Source: UBA8529 sp964390565 (GTDB lineage: Bacteria > Bacteroidota > Bacteroidia > Bacteroidales > Tenuifilaceae). From it: a stretch of DNA of 64,000 nt. The DNA is taken from positions 1 through 64,000 of the forward strand of contig CAYMII010000018.1 in assembly GCA_964390565.1 (NCBI GenBank), written 5' to 3'. The position numbers were made by a program, and so were the translations under genes. Shown piece by piece: positions 26,863 through 35,038 of the stretch (the first letter of the stretch is position 1; each line of letters starts with the position of its first letter). The notes beneath the pieces are model-generated. The model was not told the origin of the DNA. It did not search any database and saw nothing but the letters and a program-made list of their open reading frames with translations.

Positions 26863-28608
26863 ATGAAAAAAGAATTTCTTTTATTTTTTGCTTTTTTGTT
26901 CTTTGCTATTCTTAGGATTTCCGCTCAAAATGTGGAAGCCCCTAAAGCATTTAAGACATCTTACAACAGACCATCCATGACTTTTTTCTACATGAAGTTT
27001 ACAGATGAGAAGCATTCATCGGATGTGGAAGGAAAAATTAACTCTTTAGATTTTCCTGAAAAGTTTGACGATAATAATTTTAACCAAATGGTTTTTAACG
27101 CACCTTTTAATCGATTAGGTGCAACCGCTAAGCCTGAAGAGCTAATTAGGCAAAAGCTACAATCCGATAATGTTGGAAAGGATATTTTAAATAAGTGGTT
27201 TAATCGAAGAGGCGATGGAACAATGGATATGGAGCTCATTAAGGAGCGTGGAAGATTTGATGCAACAGATGCTGCTTATAATGTTGCCCAAATGACTCAA
27301 AGAGGAGAATCAGCCCTAATGGATTTTGGCGAAAACCTTATTAAACTCAGCTATATTTTAGTATTAGATTTTCAGAATATCTCAACCATGGCTGAACAAA
27401 AAGATACAAAATCGATAGGTTGGTCAGCTGATGTTAATATATACCTCTTTAAAGTAAAGTTTGATGATGAAATTCAAAGTACCTTATATAATAGCTGTTG
27501 GATAAATAAAGATGATTCACCAGAACAAAGAAATGAAAAGATAAAGAAGTATAATCAACTTGAAATCCCTGTTGAGTTTGTTTATAAAAGTACACGCCCC
27601 GTTTTAGTGTCTAATTCGGAATCTAAAGACAAGGTAACTGATTTTAATGGTACAATGAGTGCATTACTAGAATCAGTTGTGCAAGAAGCGTACAATAAAA
27701 GCATTACCAGATTGGAGATGAAAATAGAGGATTTTAAAGTTAAAACACCTATTTATCAAATTCATCCAACAAGAGCAAAAATTGGTTTGAAAGAAGGACT
27801 CAAATGCGATAACAGATATTTTGCATATGAATTTGTTTACAGAAAGAAAACAAATTCATCTGTTCCCAGACGAAGAGGGGTTATAAGAGCAACCTCTGAG
27901 ATTGTTGATAATAGGCAATTGGCAACTGGTAATATGGGTACATCAAGGTTTTATCAAACTTCGGGTCTTAAATTACAACCAGGTTATCTGCTAAAGCAGG
28001 AGCTTGACCGTGGATTAGAATTTTATGGTGGTATGGAGGTTGGTGAAGTTGGTGGATATTACGGAAGATTTGATTACCGGTTTGGTAGACTTATAGGTAT
28101 TCCTGCTCAATTTATCTATGTTGATGTTGCTTATGAAGAAAAAACCTACGACTTAACAAATTATGGTGGGAATAAGGATACGTATAATTTCTTACGTATA
28201 GGTCTTGGTTTTGCAAAAGGATTTATGCTCACCCGAAATACTGAGATAAGACCCTATTTTGGTGGTGGGGTAGAGTTTGCATCAGATCTGATTGATTATG
28301 TATTTATAAAAAGTGGTAGTTACTATAATCCTATACCTGAAAAAGATAAATCAAAATTTACAGGCCCAATGACTTATTATTTAAAGGGAGGTGCAAACTT
28401 AGCTTTAAATTTAAGGCATAACATTCAGCTAACAGGTGGTGTAGGATATTATTTGTTTGTTAAGAATGCTTTTGTTCTTAATAAAGATGCTAAATCTGTT
28501 GATGCTTATTTTGAACATAATGGAACTTATAAAGTAGTCAATTGGAGTGATTTGTTTAAGGATCGTAAAGGAATTTCTATAATGGCAGGTTTGAGATTAG
28601 GTTTCTAA
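26863..28608 (+). CDS. Outer-membrane beta-barrel protein of unknown function
   Basis: 581 residues. A signal peptide (MKKEFLLFFAFLFFAILRISAQ) is followed by a mixed N-terminal region (about 25-350) and a C-terminal barrel-like part (about 370-581). The latter has alternating aromatic/glycine strands (GLEFYGGMEVGEVGGYYGRFDYRFG, RPYFGGGVEF, IQLTGGVGYYLF) and ends GLRLGF, as expected for an outer-membrane barrel. I do not recognise the N-terminal domain. It is monocistronic, with a strong terminator after it. Confidence 0.75.
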   Translation: MKKEFLLFFAFLFFAILRISAQNVEAPKAFKTSYNRPSMTFFYMKFTDEKHSSDVEGKINSLDFPEKFDDNNFNQMVFNAPFNRLGATAKPEELIRQKLQSDNVGKDILNKWFNRRGDGTMDMELIKERGRFDATDAAYNVAQMTQRGESALMDFGENLIKLSYILVLDFQNISTMAEQKDTKSIGWSADVNIYLFKVKFDDEIQSTLYNSCWINKDDSPEQRNEKIKKYNQLEIPVEFVYKSTRPVLVSNSESKDKVTDFNGTMSALLESVVQEAYNKSITRLEMKIEDFKVKTPIYQIHPTRAKIGLKEGLKCDNRYFAYEFVYRKKTNSSVPRRRGVIRATSEIVDNRQLATGNMGTSRFYQTSGLKLQPGYLLKQELDRGLEFYGGMEVGEVGGYYGRFDYRFGRLIGIPAQFIYVDVAYEEKTYDLTNYGGNKDTYNFLRIGLGFAKGFMLTRNTEIRPYFGGGVEFASDLIDYVFIKSGSYYNPIPEKDKSKFTGPMTYYLKGGANLALNLRHNIQLTGGVGYYLFVKNAFVLNKDAKSVDAYFEHNGTYKVVNWSDLFKDRKGISIMAGLRLGF

Positions 28609-28631
28609 TATAGACAGATAGAGTATTCAGT

Positions 28632-28665
28632 AAAAACGATTAAGGTGTAAACCTTAATCGTTTTT
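28632..28665 (+). terminator. Intrinsic terminator
   Basis: A perfect stem aaaaacgattaaggt / accttaatcgttttt with a very short loop, ending in a T-run, 23 bp after the barrel-protein stop. Confidence 0.85.
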
Positions 28666-28715
28666 ATTTAATAGAGATGGTTTAATTCTCTTTTCAACTT
28701 TTCTGTTTACAGCAT

Positions 28716-28811
28716 AGGGGGTTTGAGTAATTAGGTATCATATTAACGACAACTCTATACACTTACCCTAAAACCGTTGTTAGGACGAGGCTGCAGACTC
28801 GTCTTTTTTTT
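28716..28811. repeat. Dispersed repeat, copy B
   Basis: Aligns with 19802-19899 over about 96 bp, including the identical run from ccgttgttaggac through the gacgag...ctcgtc palindrome and T8. It lies just after an independent terminator, so it is not needed as a terminator here. Confidence 0.75.
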
Positions 28812-29042
28812 ATTATTACAGGTAGAACTTGCTAATGTATATGAATACCCTTGTTCGAGTTGATTGCTTGTAATCCATTGGGAAGAAATTAAAAAAAAAT
28901 GTTTTTTTTTGCGATGGACGAGTGGGTTATGCTTTGTAGGTATTCATCGACCCCAGCGGGTTCAAAGGTTGATAGAAACAATGAATACCCTAACAATACG
29001 ACCCCGGGAGGGGGAAATATTAATATGCTGACATGAGGTCTT

Positions 29043-29339
29043 TTAGTTGTGCAGGGATTTATGACATGAATTGCAGACGGAAACTAGCCATTCGATAGGC
29101 TCTTTTCCTATATTCCTTTTTGCATATTTTAAGTGATGGACTTGAGTTGCAGGTGCCCCACAGTAAACGCACCGCCAATTGTCACGTTTAAGCACTACAT
29201 ACCTCTTTCGTTGCCATGCCTCTGATTTTAAATACTCATTAACGTAATTGTCCCTGCGTTGTTCCCGCTTATTATAAAATCTCCAGCGAGAAAAAAAGGT
29301 GAACAAGATAACTATAATGATTAGGAGCAGAGCCTCCAT
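29043..29339 (-). CDS. Small HNH endonuclease with an N-terminal membrane helix
   Basis: 98 residues. Residues 3-17 (ALLLIIIVILFTFFS) form a membrane helix. The rest is a compact HNH nuclease: RDNWRCVYCG, the HH of TQVHHLKYA, and CNSCHKSLH, giving the CxxC...HH...CxxCH zinc/metal layout. Membrane anchoring of an HNH nuclease is unusual and may place it at the inner membrane, for example near incoming DNA (inference). It is upstream-isolated on the minus strand beside two other accessory genes. Confidence 0.8.
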   Translation of the reverse strand: MEALLLIIIVILFTFFSRWRFYNKREQRRDNYVNEYLKSEAWQRKRYVVLKRDNWRCVYCGAPATQVHHLKYAKRNIGKEPIEWLVSVCNSCHKSLHN

Positions 29340-29628
29340 AATATTGTTTCAATAGTTTTTACTCGACAAGCCTAGGTGTGTTAATTTGACTTGTTTTTTT
29401 AAATATTTAGGTTTTACCTTTTCTCATAACAAATATAACAATTTGCTCTGCTTAAATTTACTTTAATATTTTCAAACTCTCATTAGTGCGCATCTCTAAA
29501 CACGTACTAGTATGTAATGGATTGCTTAGAAAACAAAATTGCTAGTTTAAAAACTACCGTGCTAAAGAGTAGATAATAAATTTAACCTCGTAACACAAGA
29601 TGTAAACAAATTTGCTTAAACTAACCAT

Positions 29629-30489
29629 TTAGTATTTTTGATTCCACGGAATAACACACCTTACTCCTCCAATTGGTTCAGCCACGTCTCCAGAATATCT
29701 TGGAATCAAATGAATATGTACATGAGGAACAGTTTGCCCTGCTGGTTTATTAATATTGATTCCTACATTGAAACCATCGGGCTTGTACTTCTTGGTTATG
29801 ATTTCTTTTGCTTTGTTTAGCATAAACCAACATGCAGATTGCTCTTTGAACGTAAGTTGAAAATAGTCCTCAACATGTCTTTTAGGTATAATCAATACAT
29901 GTCCTTCACTTACAGGATACTTGTCAAAAATAGAATACGCCGTTGCTGATTCTAACTGCAATTCAGTCTGACTGCTGGGAGAACAAAAAGGGCAACCTTT
30001 GCTCTTCTTATTTCTTAATTGGTTGTAATGTTGGTATTCATAAATCTCGCAATTTTCATTTATAAAGATTGATTTATAATTCAATTTTGCATTGCACTGA
30101 TAAGTTGGTTTTTTATGGATTTTGTGTGTTCGAAATCCTTCAAATTGAATATCTCTTCTAACAGCGAAATACGCCTTGCCTGAAGGCTTTAGCAATTGTG
30201 ACACTTCCATTAACACTTCAGATTGTTCCTCAGGCATTAATACATTCAAAACATAGAAGCAAATTATTGTATCGAATCTTGCGTTTGGGTAAATTGGGAA
30301 GTAATGCTTGTCATAACCAAAGACACAAAGATTTCTCTTTTTGAGTAATTCTACATCTTTTCCTAATCCGCACCCAAAGTCCAAAATACTTCCTATAAGG
30401 AGACCTTTTTCTAAAAGCAATTTTGCAGGAAAGGAGAGTTTTTCTCTCTCTTTAGCGGTTAGGTGGCTATATTTGTTGAGAAGAGTCAT
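29629..30489 (-). CDS. Fusion of a class I methyltransferase with a HIT-family domain
   Basis: 286 residues. The N-terminal half has a Rossmann methyltransferase motif I (ILDFGCGLGKD, about 35-45) and later strands (FDTIICFYVLNVL), ending with LKPSGKAYFAVRRD. The C-terminal half is a HIT nucleotide-binding hydrolase (about 165-286) with CPFC, the GHVLIIPKRHV strand and the catalytic triad HVHIHLIPR. Known HIT enzymes hydrolyse nucleoside phosphoramidates, dinucleoside polyphosphates or nucleotide adducts. It overlaps the upstream HNH-protein gene by 4 bp, so they are made together. Confidence 0.85.
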   Translation of the reverse strand: MTLLNKYSHLTAKEREKLSFPAKLLLEKGLLIGSILDFGCGLGKDVELLKKRNLCVFGYDKHYFPIYPNARFDTIICFYVLNVLMPEEQSEVLMEVSQLLKPSGKAYFAVRRDIQFEGFRTHKIHKKPTYQCNAKLNYKSIFINENCEIYEYQHYNQLRNKKSKGCPFCSPSSQTELQLESATAYSIFDKYPVSEGHVLIIPKRHVEDYFQLTFKEQSACWFMLNKAKEIITKKYKPDGFNVGININKPAGQTVPHVHIHLIPRYSGDVAEPIGGVRCVIPWNQKY

Positions 30490-31553
30490 TTCATGAAATC
30501 AAATCCGTTATTAGATGCAATTGTTATTATAGGCTGAATTCTTTCTTTGAATTTTTCACGAGTAAAGTTGATGGGAAGTTCTGAAATTTCATTTAAATCT
30601 GTAAAAATTGTAAGATAATCTTCAAGAAATTTATTTCTTGGTGTTTCGCGTTTTACAATATCGATCGCCATCTTTTGTAAAGAAAAGAAAGAATCAAAAT
30701 ATTTGTCTAAAGGAGGTAGATTATCACTTTTTGTGCTGTTAAATGATTTATCTGCAGGTATTAAATTCCAAATTAAATCATGAGAAACGAAATTATATGG
30801 AATAAAATGCTCAACTGCATAATTACCGATTGTGAGATTATTCCCTGTGTATATGCATTTAACGGAACCGCACTCATTTATTACAATATCCCAAAATTGT
30901 TTACGTTGTTTTATTAGGTTATTTCTTGTTGCTGGCTTTATAAGTTTACTTGAGATATCGGGTACATTCGGATTCTTTGACTGAAGAAATAGCGTAAGAT
31001 TCCAATAGCAAAAGTCTTTAAGGACTCGAATATTTTCCTCTAAATATTTAGTCCATTTATTATTGACAACAATGTAGTCATCAAATAATGCATACAAACA
31101 TTCTCCTTTGTATTCTTGTGATGACTTATATATTTCATTTTTATTTACACCAGGAAACCACGGGCTTAAGAACCAGTGAGGTACTTGATTATTGAAATAC
31201 TTAAGTTGAGTTAATGTTAATCTGTTTACTGTGTTAGTTAATGTTTGAAAAATTCTCTCTCTATCATCATCTATAGTTAATGGTTCTATATTAAGTATAG
31301 TCTCGATTGCGCTTTGTAATTTATCTTGCGAACCAAATGAAACATGAAAATAGTTTACAGTATACCAAGCATTTGCTATCATCCTTGCAAACAAAACTCT
31401 TTTCGGTATTTTATAGTTGCCAAGTTCTACAGATTGAATAATTGATAAAAACCAATAAAACTTATATGTTGCTGAGGTATTGTTGAAACAGGCAGCCAAT
31501 CGGTTTACTGGTATTCTATCTGAGGTTGGTATTTGCATACTTTTAATAAACAA
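30486..31553 (-). CDS. HNH-endonuclease-domain protein
   Basis: 355 residues. The N-terminal about 220 residues are helical and unrecognised. The HNH core lies at about 225-285: KCIYTGNNL, then VEHFIPYNFVSHDLIWNLIPADKSFNSTKSDNLP, the H...N...N/H pattern of the HNH_4-like group found in many defence and mobile nucleases. The stop overlaps the start of the methyltransferase-HIT gene by 4 bp (ATGA). A candidate promoter element is at 31586-31593. Inference: the pair modifies or cleaves nucleic acid as a defence or repair unit. Confidence 0.8.
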   Translation of the reverse strand: MFIKSMQIPTSDRIPVNRLAACFNNTSATYKFYWFLSIIQSVELGNYKIPKRVLFARMIANAWYTVNYFHVSFGSQDKLQSAIETILNIEPLTIDDDRERIFQTLTNTVNRLTLTQLKYFNNQVPHWFLSPWFPGVNKNEIYKSSQEYKGECLYALFDDYIVVNNKWTKYLEENIRVLKDFCYWNLTLFLQSKNPNVPDISSKLIKPATRNNLIKQRKQFWDIVINECGSVKCIYTGNNLTIGNYAVEHFIPYNFVSHDLIWNLIPADKSFNSTKSDNLPPLDKYFDSFFSLQKMAIDIVKRETPRNKFLEDYLTIFTDLNEISELPINFTREKFKERIQPIITIASNNGFDFMK

Positions 31554-31585
31554 GCTTCAATTTTGTTAATCTCTTACATTACTAA

Positions 31586-31593
31586 CAAATTTA
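31586..31593 (-). promoter_or_regulatory. Candidate -7 promoter element for the HNH/methyltransferase-HIT pair
   Basis: CAAATTTA on the plus strand reads TAAATTTG on the minus strand, a perfect TAnnTTTG, 33 bp upstream of the HNH gene start. No clear -33 TTTG is seen. Confidence 0.35.
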
Positions 31594-31740
31594 GTATTTA
31601 TTTTTAACATTCTCGAGGGATTAAATAATACAATGCTTGTCTCACGATGGCTGGAGTCTTCAGAGGCTTGCTCATGTTGGGAGCACCATCCCTAGCAGGT
31701 GAGATCATCAACCCAAAAGCAAACAAAACCCCAATGCTTC

Positions 31741-31748
31741 TAAGTTTG
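31741..31748 (+). promoter_or_regulatory. Candidate -7 promoter element for the lipoprotein gene
   Basis: TAAGTTTG is a perfect TAnnTTTG match 56 bp upstream of the lipoprotein ATG. It falls at the end of a dispersed repeat (about 31705-31745) that resembles sequence beside the tmRNA gene. Confidence 0.35.
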
Positions 31749-31803
31749 TAATAATTATTAATTAGCATCGTTATAAAAAAGTGAGGTTTAAAATGAATTA
31801 ACT

Positions 31804-32505
31804 ATGAAACGATTATTTCCCTTTTTCTTTGCTATTGGTGCTGTTATAATGGCTGGCTGTGCAAAAGATGATGATGATTTGGCAGCCAAATTTGTTTTCG
31901 ATTTTGAGTCGGATAGCCAAGGATGGGTTGGCGGCTTTGCCGATTACCCAAACGACCCAGATGTTGAGAATTTTTACGAGTTTCAGTTTTCACACGCATC
32001 GCTGCCTGCACCCCTTAACGCTAATGAGAAAGCGTTAATGCAATCGGGGAATAACCATAGCGATGACCTGTTTATGTTTGTGAAAAAAAAGGTTGGCGGG
32101 CTAAAACCCAATGGGAGCTATACAGTATGTATCGAAATCGAGATAGCAACAAATGCACCAACAGGAAGTGTTGGCGTTGGCGGAGCACCCGGCGAATCGG
32201 TGGGTCTTAAAGGAGGAGCATCAGCCATTGAACCCTTAGGAGTTGTTGATAGCTACGATAACCATTACCGTATGAATATTGATAAGGGTAACCAAAGTGT
32301 AGATGGTGTAAATATGAAGAATATGGGGAATTTTGCCAATGGAACCAACGAAGAGGTATACAAACTAAAGAAGTTAAAAACTTCAACCGCTGTAAGCGTT
32401 CAATCTAACGCAGATGGTGAGTTTTGGCTAATTGTTGGAACTGATTCAGGGTACGAAGCCACCACCACCATTTACTATAACTCTATTATAGCTACAATAA
32501 GGTAA
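31804..32505 (+). CDS. Secreted lipoprotein, function unknown
   Basis: 233 residues with a lipobox (IMAGC, Cys about residue 19) followed by an acidic DDDD stretch. The body starts with VFDFESDSQGWVGGFADYP, which looks like the first strand of a carbohydrate-binding-like jelly roll, and a glycine-rich loop follows at about 118-140. No catalytic motif is evident. It stands alone between the HNH cluster and the convergent hip operon. Confidence 0.7.
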   Translation: MKRLFPFFFAIGAVIMAGCAKDDDDLAAKFVFDFESDSQGWVGGFADYPNDPDVENFYEFQFSHASLPAPLNANEKALMQSGNNHSDDLFMFVKKKVGGLKPNGSYTVCIEIEIATNAPTGSVGVGGAPGESVGLKGGASAIEPLGVVDSYDNHYRMNIDKGNQSVDGVNMKNMGNFANGTNEEVYKLKKLKTSTAVSVQSNADGEFWLIVGTDSGYEATTTIYYNSIIATIR

Positions 32506-32535
32506 TTAAGACCTCATCGCTAGCGCGTGCTTGAC

Positions 32536-32574
32536 TTCGTCTCGCTATTACCGGCTCGCCGGTTGGACGTGCCT
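32536..32574. repeat. 39-bp dispersed repeat, copy 1
   Basis: Identical over 39 bp to 34511-34549. It contains the hairpin accggc-tc-gccggt and lies between the convergent lipoprotein and hipT genes. Confidence 0.8.
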
Positions 32575-32715
32575 CCTGCCTGCCCTAATGTTTTTAGCAG
32601 CTTCTGCGGTTTTCTTGGACTTTAAATTTTGGTATTATCTAATATCAGATGTCTGAAGTCTAGCATCTGAAATCAAATGTCTTTTCAATGTGGTATCTTT
32701 CGGGAACTTGTTGGA

Positions 32716-33663
32716 CTATGTAGTTAATTGTATTACACGCTTAGCGATTAATTCTTTATATGCTTTCTTGTGTTTTTCGTTCAGAAAAGAGATGTCTATC
32801 ATTTGGGTGGCTTCATCTAGCCATTTACTAAGCCTTTTATATACTGAATTTATTTGCTTCTCATTTAGCCTTAAAGCAATACCAAGCCTATCGAAATACC
32901 CTTTGTTAAAGTTCTCTTTTTTGCCACCTAGCAAGAGGGCCAAATCATCTTTATCCTTTGGTAGAATCAGTTTTACATTCAACATGTCGTATGCGGGAGA
33001 AAGCATCCAGCCCGTTTCTGAAAGCAACATGGAAAAGTTTTTCAGGTGCATGTCGTTGTTGCCAATAACGTAGCTAAAAATGGTCATTTCAAAAAAACGT
33101 AGCTTATCCAATAGCATATTTACCGACAAATCGCCGATTGTTTTTCCCAATGTTTCCATTGTGCCCTTGTACTTATCTTCTAGTTCAAGAATTTGCAGGA
33201 AGTCAATCATATGGATTTTGGAACCATCCGGTTTACGATCTATACGTTTAGTAATGTAACATAGTTCTCCAGATGCCAAACGAATCATATTGAATGGTAC
33301 AACATCTATTTTAAACAATTCTGCCAATTTCATGGAAATGTGCTCGTTCTCGGGCATCTGCTGATACTTCGTATTTTGTGGTTTCAAAATATATTGACCA
33401 TTCAATGCGTCCATAATGGTTAAGCGCCCTTGATGTCCCTTTCCCAATTCAGTCTTAATCCACCCCAACGACAATTTGGGTTGCACACCTGGAACCGTTA
33501 TCGACCTCTCAACGGCTTCTTTTGCCAGCTGTTCAATTTCCGATAGCTGATAGGGTAGCACTGGCGCCTGTGCGGTTCCATAGAATGCTTTTATGCACTG
33601 TGGGTGATAATCACCATCAGTATTTACAGGCATTTCCTTATAGCAAAACAAGCATTTATTCAT
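32716..33663 (-). CDS. hipT: HipT-like serine/threonine kinase toxin (HipA core)
   Basis: 315 residues. Begins with a zinc-ribbon-like segment (CLFC...HPQC). The Gly-rich loop is PGVQPKLS preceded by S54-I-T56, which sits where HipT of E. coli O127 has its two autophosphorylated serines. The catalytic and metal loops are visible as GNNDMHLKNF and SPAYDML. The HipA N-subdomain is missing and is encoded separately upstream, the arrangement of tripartite HipBST systems. The E. coli O127 enzyme targets TrpS; the target here is unknown. Overlaps hipS by 8 bp. Confidence 0.88.
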   Translation of the reverse strand: MNKCLFCYKEMPVNTDGDYHPQCIKAFYGTAQAPVLPYQLSEIEQLAKEAVERSITVPGVQPKLSLGWIKTELGKGHQGRLTIMDALNGQYILKPQNTKYQQMPENEHISMKLAELFKIDVVPFNMIRLASGELCYITKRIDRKPDGSKIHMIDFLQILELEDKYKGTMETLGKTIGDLSVNMLLDKLRFFEMTIFSYVIGNNDMHLKNFSMLLSETGWMLSPAYDMLNVKLILPKDKDDLALLLGGKKENFNKGYFDRLGIALRLNEKQINSVYKRLSKWLDEATQMIDISFLNEKHKKAYKELIAKRVIQLTT

Positions 33664-33991
33664 TTTTAGGCACCATTAAAGGGTGAACGCTTACTGCTCC
33701 AATTGCATTTTTGCAGCATGCGAGTAGTAGTCCCATTCTATCGTTTTTGCTTAATCTCCAGCTTTCTGCTGCAATATTCAATAGCCAACCTTCTGGAATC
33801 AAACCATCGAAAAATGGAAATAGCTGTTTGCTGCGATACGGCTGCTTCCTTACCGGCATTTGAAAGGTGATGAATTGATTTGGATGTTTGAGAATATACT
33901 TTTCGTCATAAACGAATAGGTATTCTCCATCGTCTTCCTCTGTCAATATACCAGTTAGCTCGTCATTATATTTCACTATTCCTTGTCGCAT
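33656..33991 (-). CDS. hipS: HipS-like protein (HipA N-subdomain)
   Basis: 111 residues matching the 'couple_hipA' N-subdomain: GIVKYNDELTGIL, then FPFFDGLIPEGWLLN and a C-terminal KNDRMGLLLACCKNAIGAVSV. In classic HipA this segment is part of the toxin; in HipBST it is a separate antitoxin whose Trp inserts near the kinase active site. The Trp in PEGW may be that residue (inference). Overlaps hipB by 26 bp and hipT by 8 bp, so all three are coupled. Confidence 0.85.
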   Translation of the reverse strand: MRQGIVKYNDELTGILTEEDDGEYLFVYDEKYILKHPNQFITFQMPVRKQPYRSKQLFPFFDGLIPEGWLLNIAAESWRLSKNDRMGLLLACCKNAIGAVSVHPLMVPKNE

Positions 33992-34187
33992 CTTTGATAT
34001 TTATAGGGGATAATACATGACCAAACATAATCAATACTTGGTTTACCTTAGATAAGCTCAGGTTATCTTTACCCTGCTCAATTTTTCTGATAACGGTTAA
34101 AGCAACCCCTGCTTTCTCGGCAAACTCCTCCTGAGTTAGGCCTAGTTTCTTCCTTCTGGTTTTGACAAAATCTGCTAGCCGATCCAT
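33966..34187 (-). CDS. hipB: HipB-like XRE-family DNA-binding protein
   Basis: 73 residues with a Cro/C1-type helix-turn-helix (LGLTQEEFAEKAGVALTVIRKIEQGKDNLSLSKVNQVL). It is the first gene of the hipB-hipS-hipT operon and the probable autorepressor. Three operator-like boxes at 40-bp intervals start at its own ATG and run upstream. Confidence 0.88.
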   Translation of the reverse strand: MDRLADFVKTRRKKLGLTQEEFAEKAGVALTVIRKIEQGKDNLSLSKVNQVLIMFGHVLSPINIKDATRNSEI

Positions 34188-34190
34188 TTT

Positions 34191-34290
34191 ATATGTTTTT
34201 GGATATAAAAGTAGTAAAATTTAATTAATTATATGTTTTTGCGTATAAAATATTTGATAAATACAAAAATATATGCTTTTAGATATAATT
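34191..34290 (-). promoter_or_regulatory. Three HipB operator-like boxes at 40-bp spacing
   Basis: The near-identical boxes atatgtttttggatataa, atatgtttttgcgtataa and atatgcttttagatataa begin at 34191, 34231 and 34271. Each is a loose inverted repeat (TATA...TATA) like the TATCC-N8-GGATA operators known for HipB. The 40-bp period puts all three on the same DNA face. The first touches the hipB start codon and the third abuts the promoter. Confidence 0.75.
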
Positions 34291-34295
34291 TTAAA
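34264..34295 (-). promoter_or_regulatory. hip operon promoter (candidate)
   Basis: CAAAAATA at 34264-34271 reads TATTTTTG on the minus strand (perfect TAnnTTTG). A one-mismatch -33 element (TTTA for TTTG, 34292-34295) lies 20 bp further upstream. Operator box 3 starts at its edge, which is suitable for repression. Confidence 0.5.
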
Positions 34296-34510
34296 GGAGT
34301 GGTTTTGAGTTTTACCTGCGGCGAGATCGCATAAAACGATCGGTTGATTTCTGGCTTTTATCTTAATTGAGGGGATGTTCGCTACGCTCATCAGGTTTCT
34401 TCTTACTTTTTCCTTGATGAAAAAGTAACAAAAAATCAAGTCCCCCCGATGCTGCAACCCGCACCCTCAAACGCTCTTTCCTGCCGCACCAACCGATACG
34501 CGCCGCGATT

Positions 34511-34549
34511 TTCGTCTCGCTATTACCGGCTCGCCGGTTGGACGTGCCT
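34511..34549. repeat. 39-bp dispersed repeat, copy 2
   Basis: Identical to 32536-32574 over 39 bp, including the accggc/gccggt hairpin. Confidence 0.8.
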
Positions 34550-34616
34550 GCGCGCCAGCGTTTTGTAACTTGTCATCTGTAACCTGTCACTTTTCCCTTG
34601 TCACTTGCCACTTTCT

Positions 34617-34668
34617 TGGAGGGGGTGTTCGCTGCGCGAACCGTCCCGTTGGGGGAGAATCAACCAAA
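34617..34668. repeat. GGAGGGGGTGTTCGC element, copy 1
   Basis: Starts tggagggggtgttcgctgcg, has a ttcgc/gcgaa hairpin and ends ggggggaga-like. Nearly identical to 34853-34903, including the preceding cact-ttct-t. Confidence 0.7.
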
Positions 34669-34852
34669 TTGAAAACAACCCCATGCGGAGCATGGCTGTT
34701 TTGTTTTTTCGTCGGTTAATAGCAAGCTAGCTGAAGGGGGTACTCGCTTCGCTCGTGATCCCGGGTGGGGGAGAAACAACACAAAAGCAAACAAAATCTT
34801 TTGCTTCTAATATGTGAAATTTGGTTTTGTCACTTGTAGCTTGTCACTTTCT

Positions 34853-34903
34853 TGGAGGGGGTGTTCGCTGCGCGAACCGTCCCTGTGGGGGAGAACATCA
34901 ACC
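34853..34903. repeat. GGAGGGGGTGTTCGC element, copy 2
   Basis: Second copy of the element at 34617-34668; the two differ mainly in ccgttg versus cctgtg near the 3' end. Confidence 0.7.
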
Positions 34904-35038
34904 CAAAAGCAAACAAAATCTTTTGCTTCGCAAAATCTTTTTTATTTTCCCGAACCCATCTGCAAGCAAGCTTGCATCTGTTTCCGGAAAATAAAAAAAC
35001 ACCTCCATTCGGAGGTGTTTTTGTTTGCTTTTGGGTTG
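34899..35038. repeat. Nested large inverted repeat ending at the tmRNA 3' end
   Basis: The outer arms caacccaaaagcaaacaaaa (34899-34918) and its complement (35019-35038) are perfect over 20 bp. Inside are the arms attttcccg/ccggaaaat, a tgcaagc/gcttgca hairpin and the tmRNA terminator. The outer-arm sequence also occurs at about 31708-31727 and, diverged, at 34775-34795. Confidence 0.75.
34994..35022 (-). terminator. tmRNA terminator
   Basis: On the minus strand the stem cacctcc/ggaggtg has A-rich and T-rich flanks and is followed by seven T. It lies just beyond the 3' end of ssrA. Confidence 0.8.

Larger units (their letters stand above)
34300..35038. other. Repeat-rich non-coding region between hipB and ssrA
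   Basis: About 740 bp with no credible gene. It contains the 39-bp repeat copy 2 (34511-34549), two copies of a roughly 50-bp element with a ttcgc-tgc-gcgaa core (34617-34668 and 34853-34903), a diverged third (34732-34785), CTTGTCACT-type short tandem repeats, and a large inverted repeat reaching the tmRNA gene. Confidence 0.6.
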
